Source: an uncultured Clostridium sp. (GTDB lineage: Bacteria; Bacillota; Clostridia; Oscillospirales; Acutalibacteraceae). Taken from it: a stretch of 64,000 nucleotides of DNA. The stretch lies in contig CATZNW010000008.1 in assembly GCA_958422185.1 (NCBI GenBank), positions 10,835 to 74,834 of the forward strand, read 5' to 3'. Under the pieces are notes generated by a model. That model had not been told where the DNA came from. It saw nothing but the letters and a program-made list of their open reading frames with translations, and made no database searches. The position numbers were made by a program, and so were the translations under genes. Below, piece after piece: positions 63,913-64,000 of this stretch (positions are counted from its first letter, which is position 1; each line of letters opens with the position of its first letter).

Positions 63913-64000
63913 TTATATTGATCTAAGCAGATGAGGCAGTTTTACAAGCGCACCGCCGAGGCGCCAGAAGATCTTGTTGAATCCGGCGAAGGAAGATCTG
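63913..64000 (-). CDS. C-terminal tip of a gene entering from the right edge
   Basis: On the minus strand a frame is open from the window edge to TAA at 63913-63915, giving RSSFAGFNKIFWRLGGALVK and then LPHLLRSI. The convergent terminator at 63873 supports a gene ending here. Too short to identify. Confidence 0.4.
   Translation of the reverse strand, partial: RSSFAGFNKIFWRLGGALVKLPHLLRSI

Overview
The window looks like a chromosomal segment of a gut-type member of the Clostridia, probably Oscillospirales/Ruminococcaceae-like. This is inferred from the low-GC Gram-positive gene set (FtsEX with M23 hydrolases, ZapA, a FHA-RodA-PBP cluster, QueH, a CdaR-type regulator, MgtE), strong Shine-Dalgarno sites, frequent TTG/GTG starts, intrinsic terminators after most transcription units, and glycan-use genes (sialidase, GH27 and GH36 alpha-galactosidases, galactose mutarotase). 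No tRNA, rRNA, CRISPR array, complete IS element or phage module was recognised.

Region 1 (1-8.4 kb) is visibly more AT-rich than the rest and reads as an accessory or defence island. In order it holds the 3' part of a radical SAM/SPASM gene, an HD-domain hydrolase 3 bp behind it, a decayed HTH regulator (one frameshift and one in-frame stop), a BsuBI/PstI-type (CTGCAG-family) restriction-modification pair whose genes overlap by 56 bp, and a PHP-plus-SMC-like ATPase of the TrlF type. About 480 bp of non-coding, AT-rich DNA closes the island. The radical SAM + HD pair and the PHP-ATPase beside the R-M genes are the best candidates for an undescribed system.

Region 2 (8.4-17.1 kb) carries a methyltransferase, a sialidase/GPH-symporter operon (sialidase without a signal peptide; symporter with an unusual helical tail of about 300 residues), a MATE exporter with a flavin-reductase-like gene, an XRE regulator divergent from a small unknown gene with two matching operators, a MerR regulator and a hexapeptide acetyltransferase. 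Region 3 (17-27.3 kb) is mostly metabolism: DUF1846 and CTP synthase behind a leader terminator, two membrane or secreted proteins, an MFS carrier, GAPDH, a membrane-anchored HTH/DUF4097 sensor and aldose epimerase.

Region 4 (27.4-45.5 kb) is a long + strand run of housekeeping genes. FHA-RodA-PBP forms a peptidoglycan unit. HflX, a DUF4830 protein, an RsuA-type pseudouridine synthase and a CdaR regulator follow. FtsE-FtsX plus three tandem paralogous coiled-coil/M23 hydrolases form a cell-separation module. QueH, RarA, Nth, a shikimate-kinase-like protein and GuaB complete the run. Region 5 (45.5-53.6 kb) has two glycerophosphodiesterases around a nitroreductase, then a convergent minus-strand operon rpe - GH-like - cadherin-like - mgtE, and a BspA-type surface protein broken by one in-frame stop. 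Region 6 (53.7-64 kb) has an XRE regulator, a non-coding stretch with two terminators, an ABC-F ATPase, GH36 divergent from zapA, a U32 peptidase, Maf, a PHP phosphoesterase and a GH27 alpha-galactosidase. The 3' tip of a minus-strand gene enters at the right edge.
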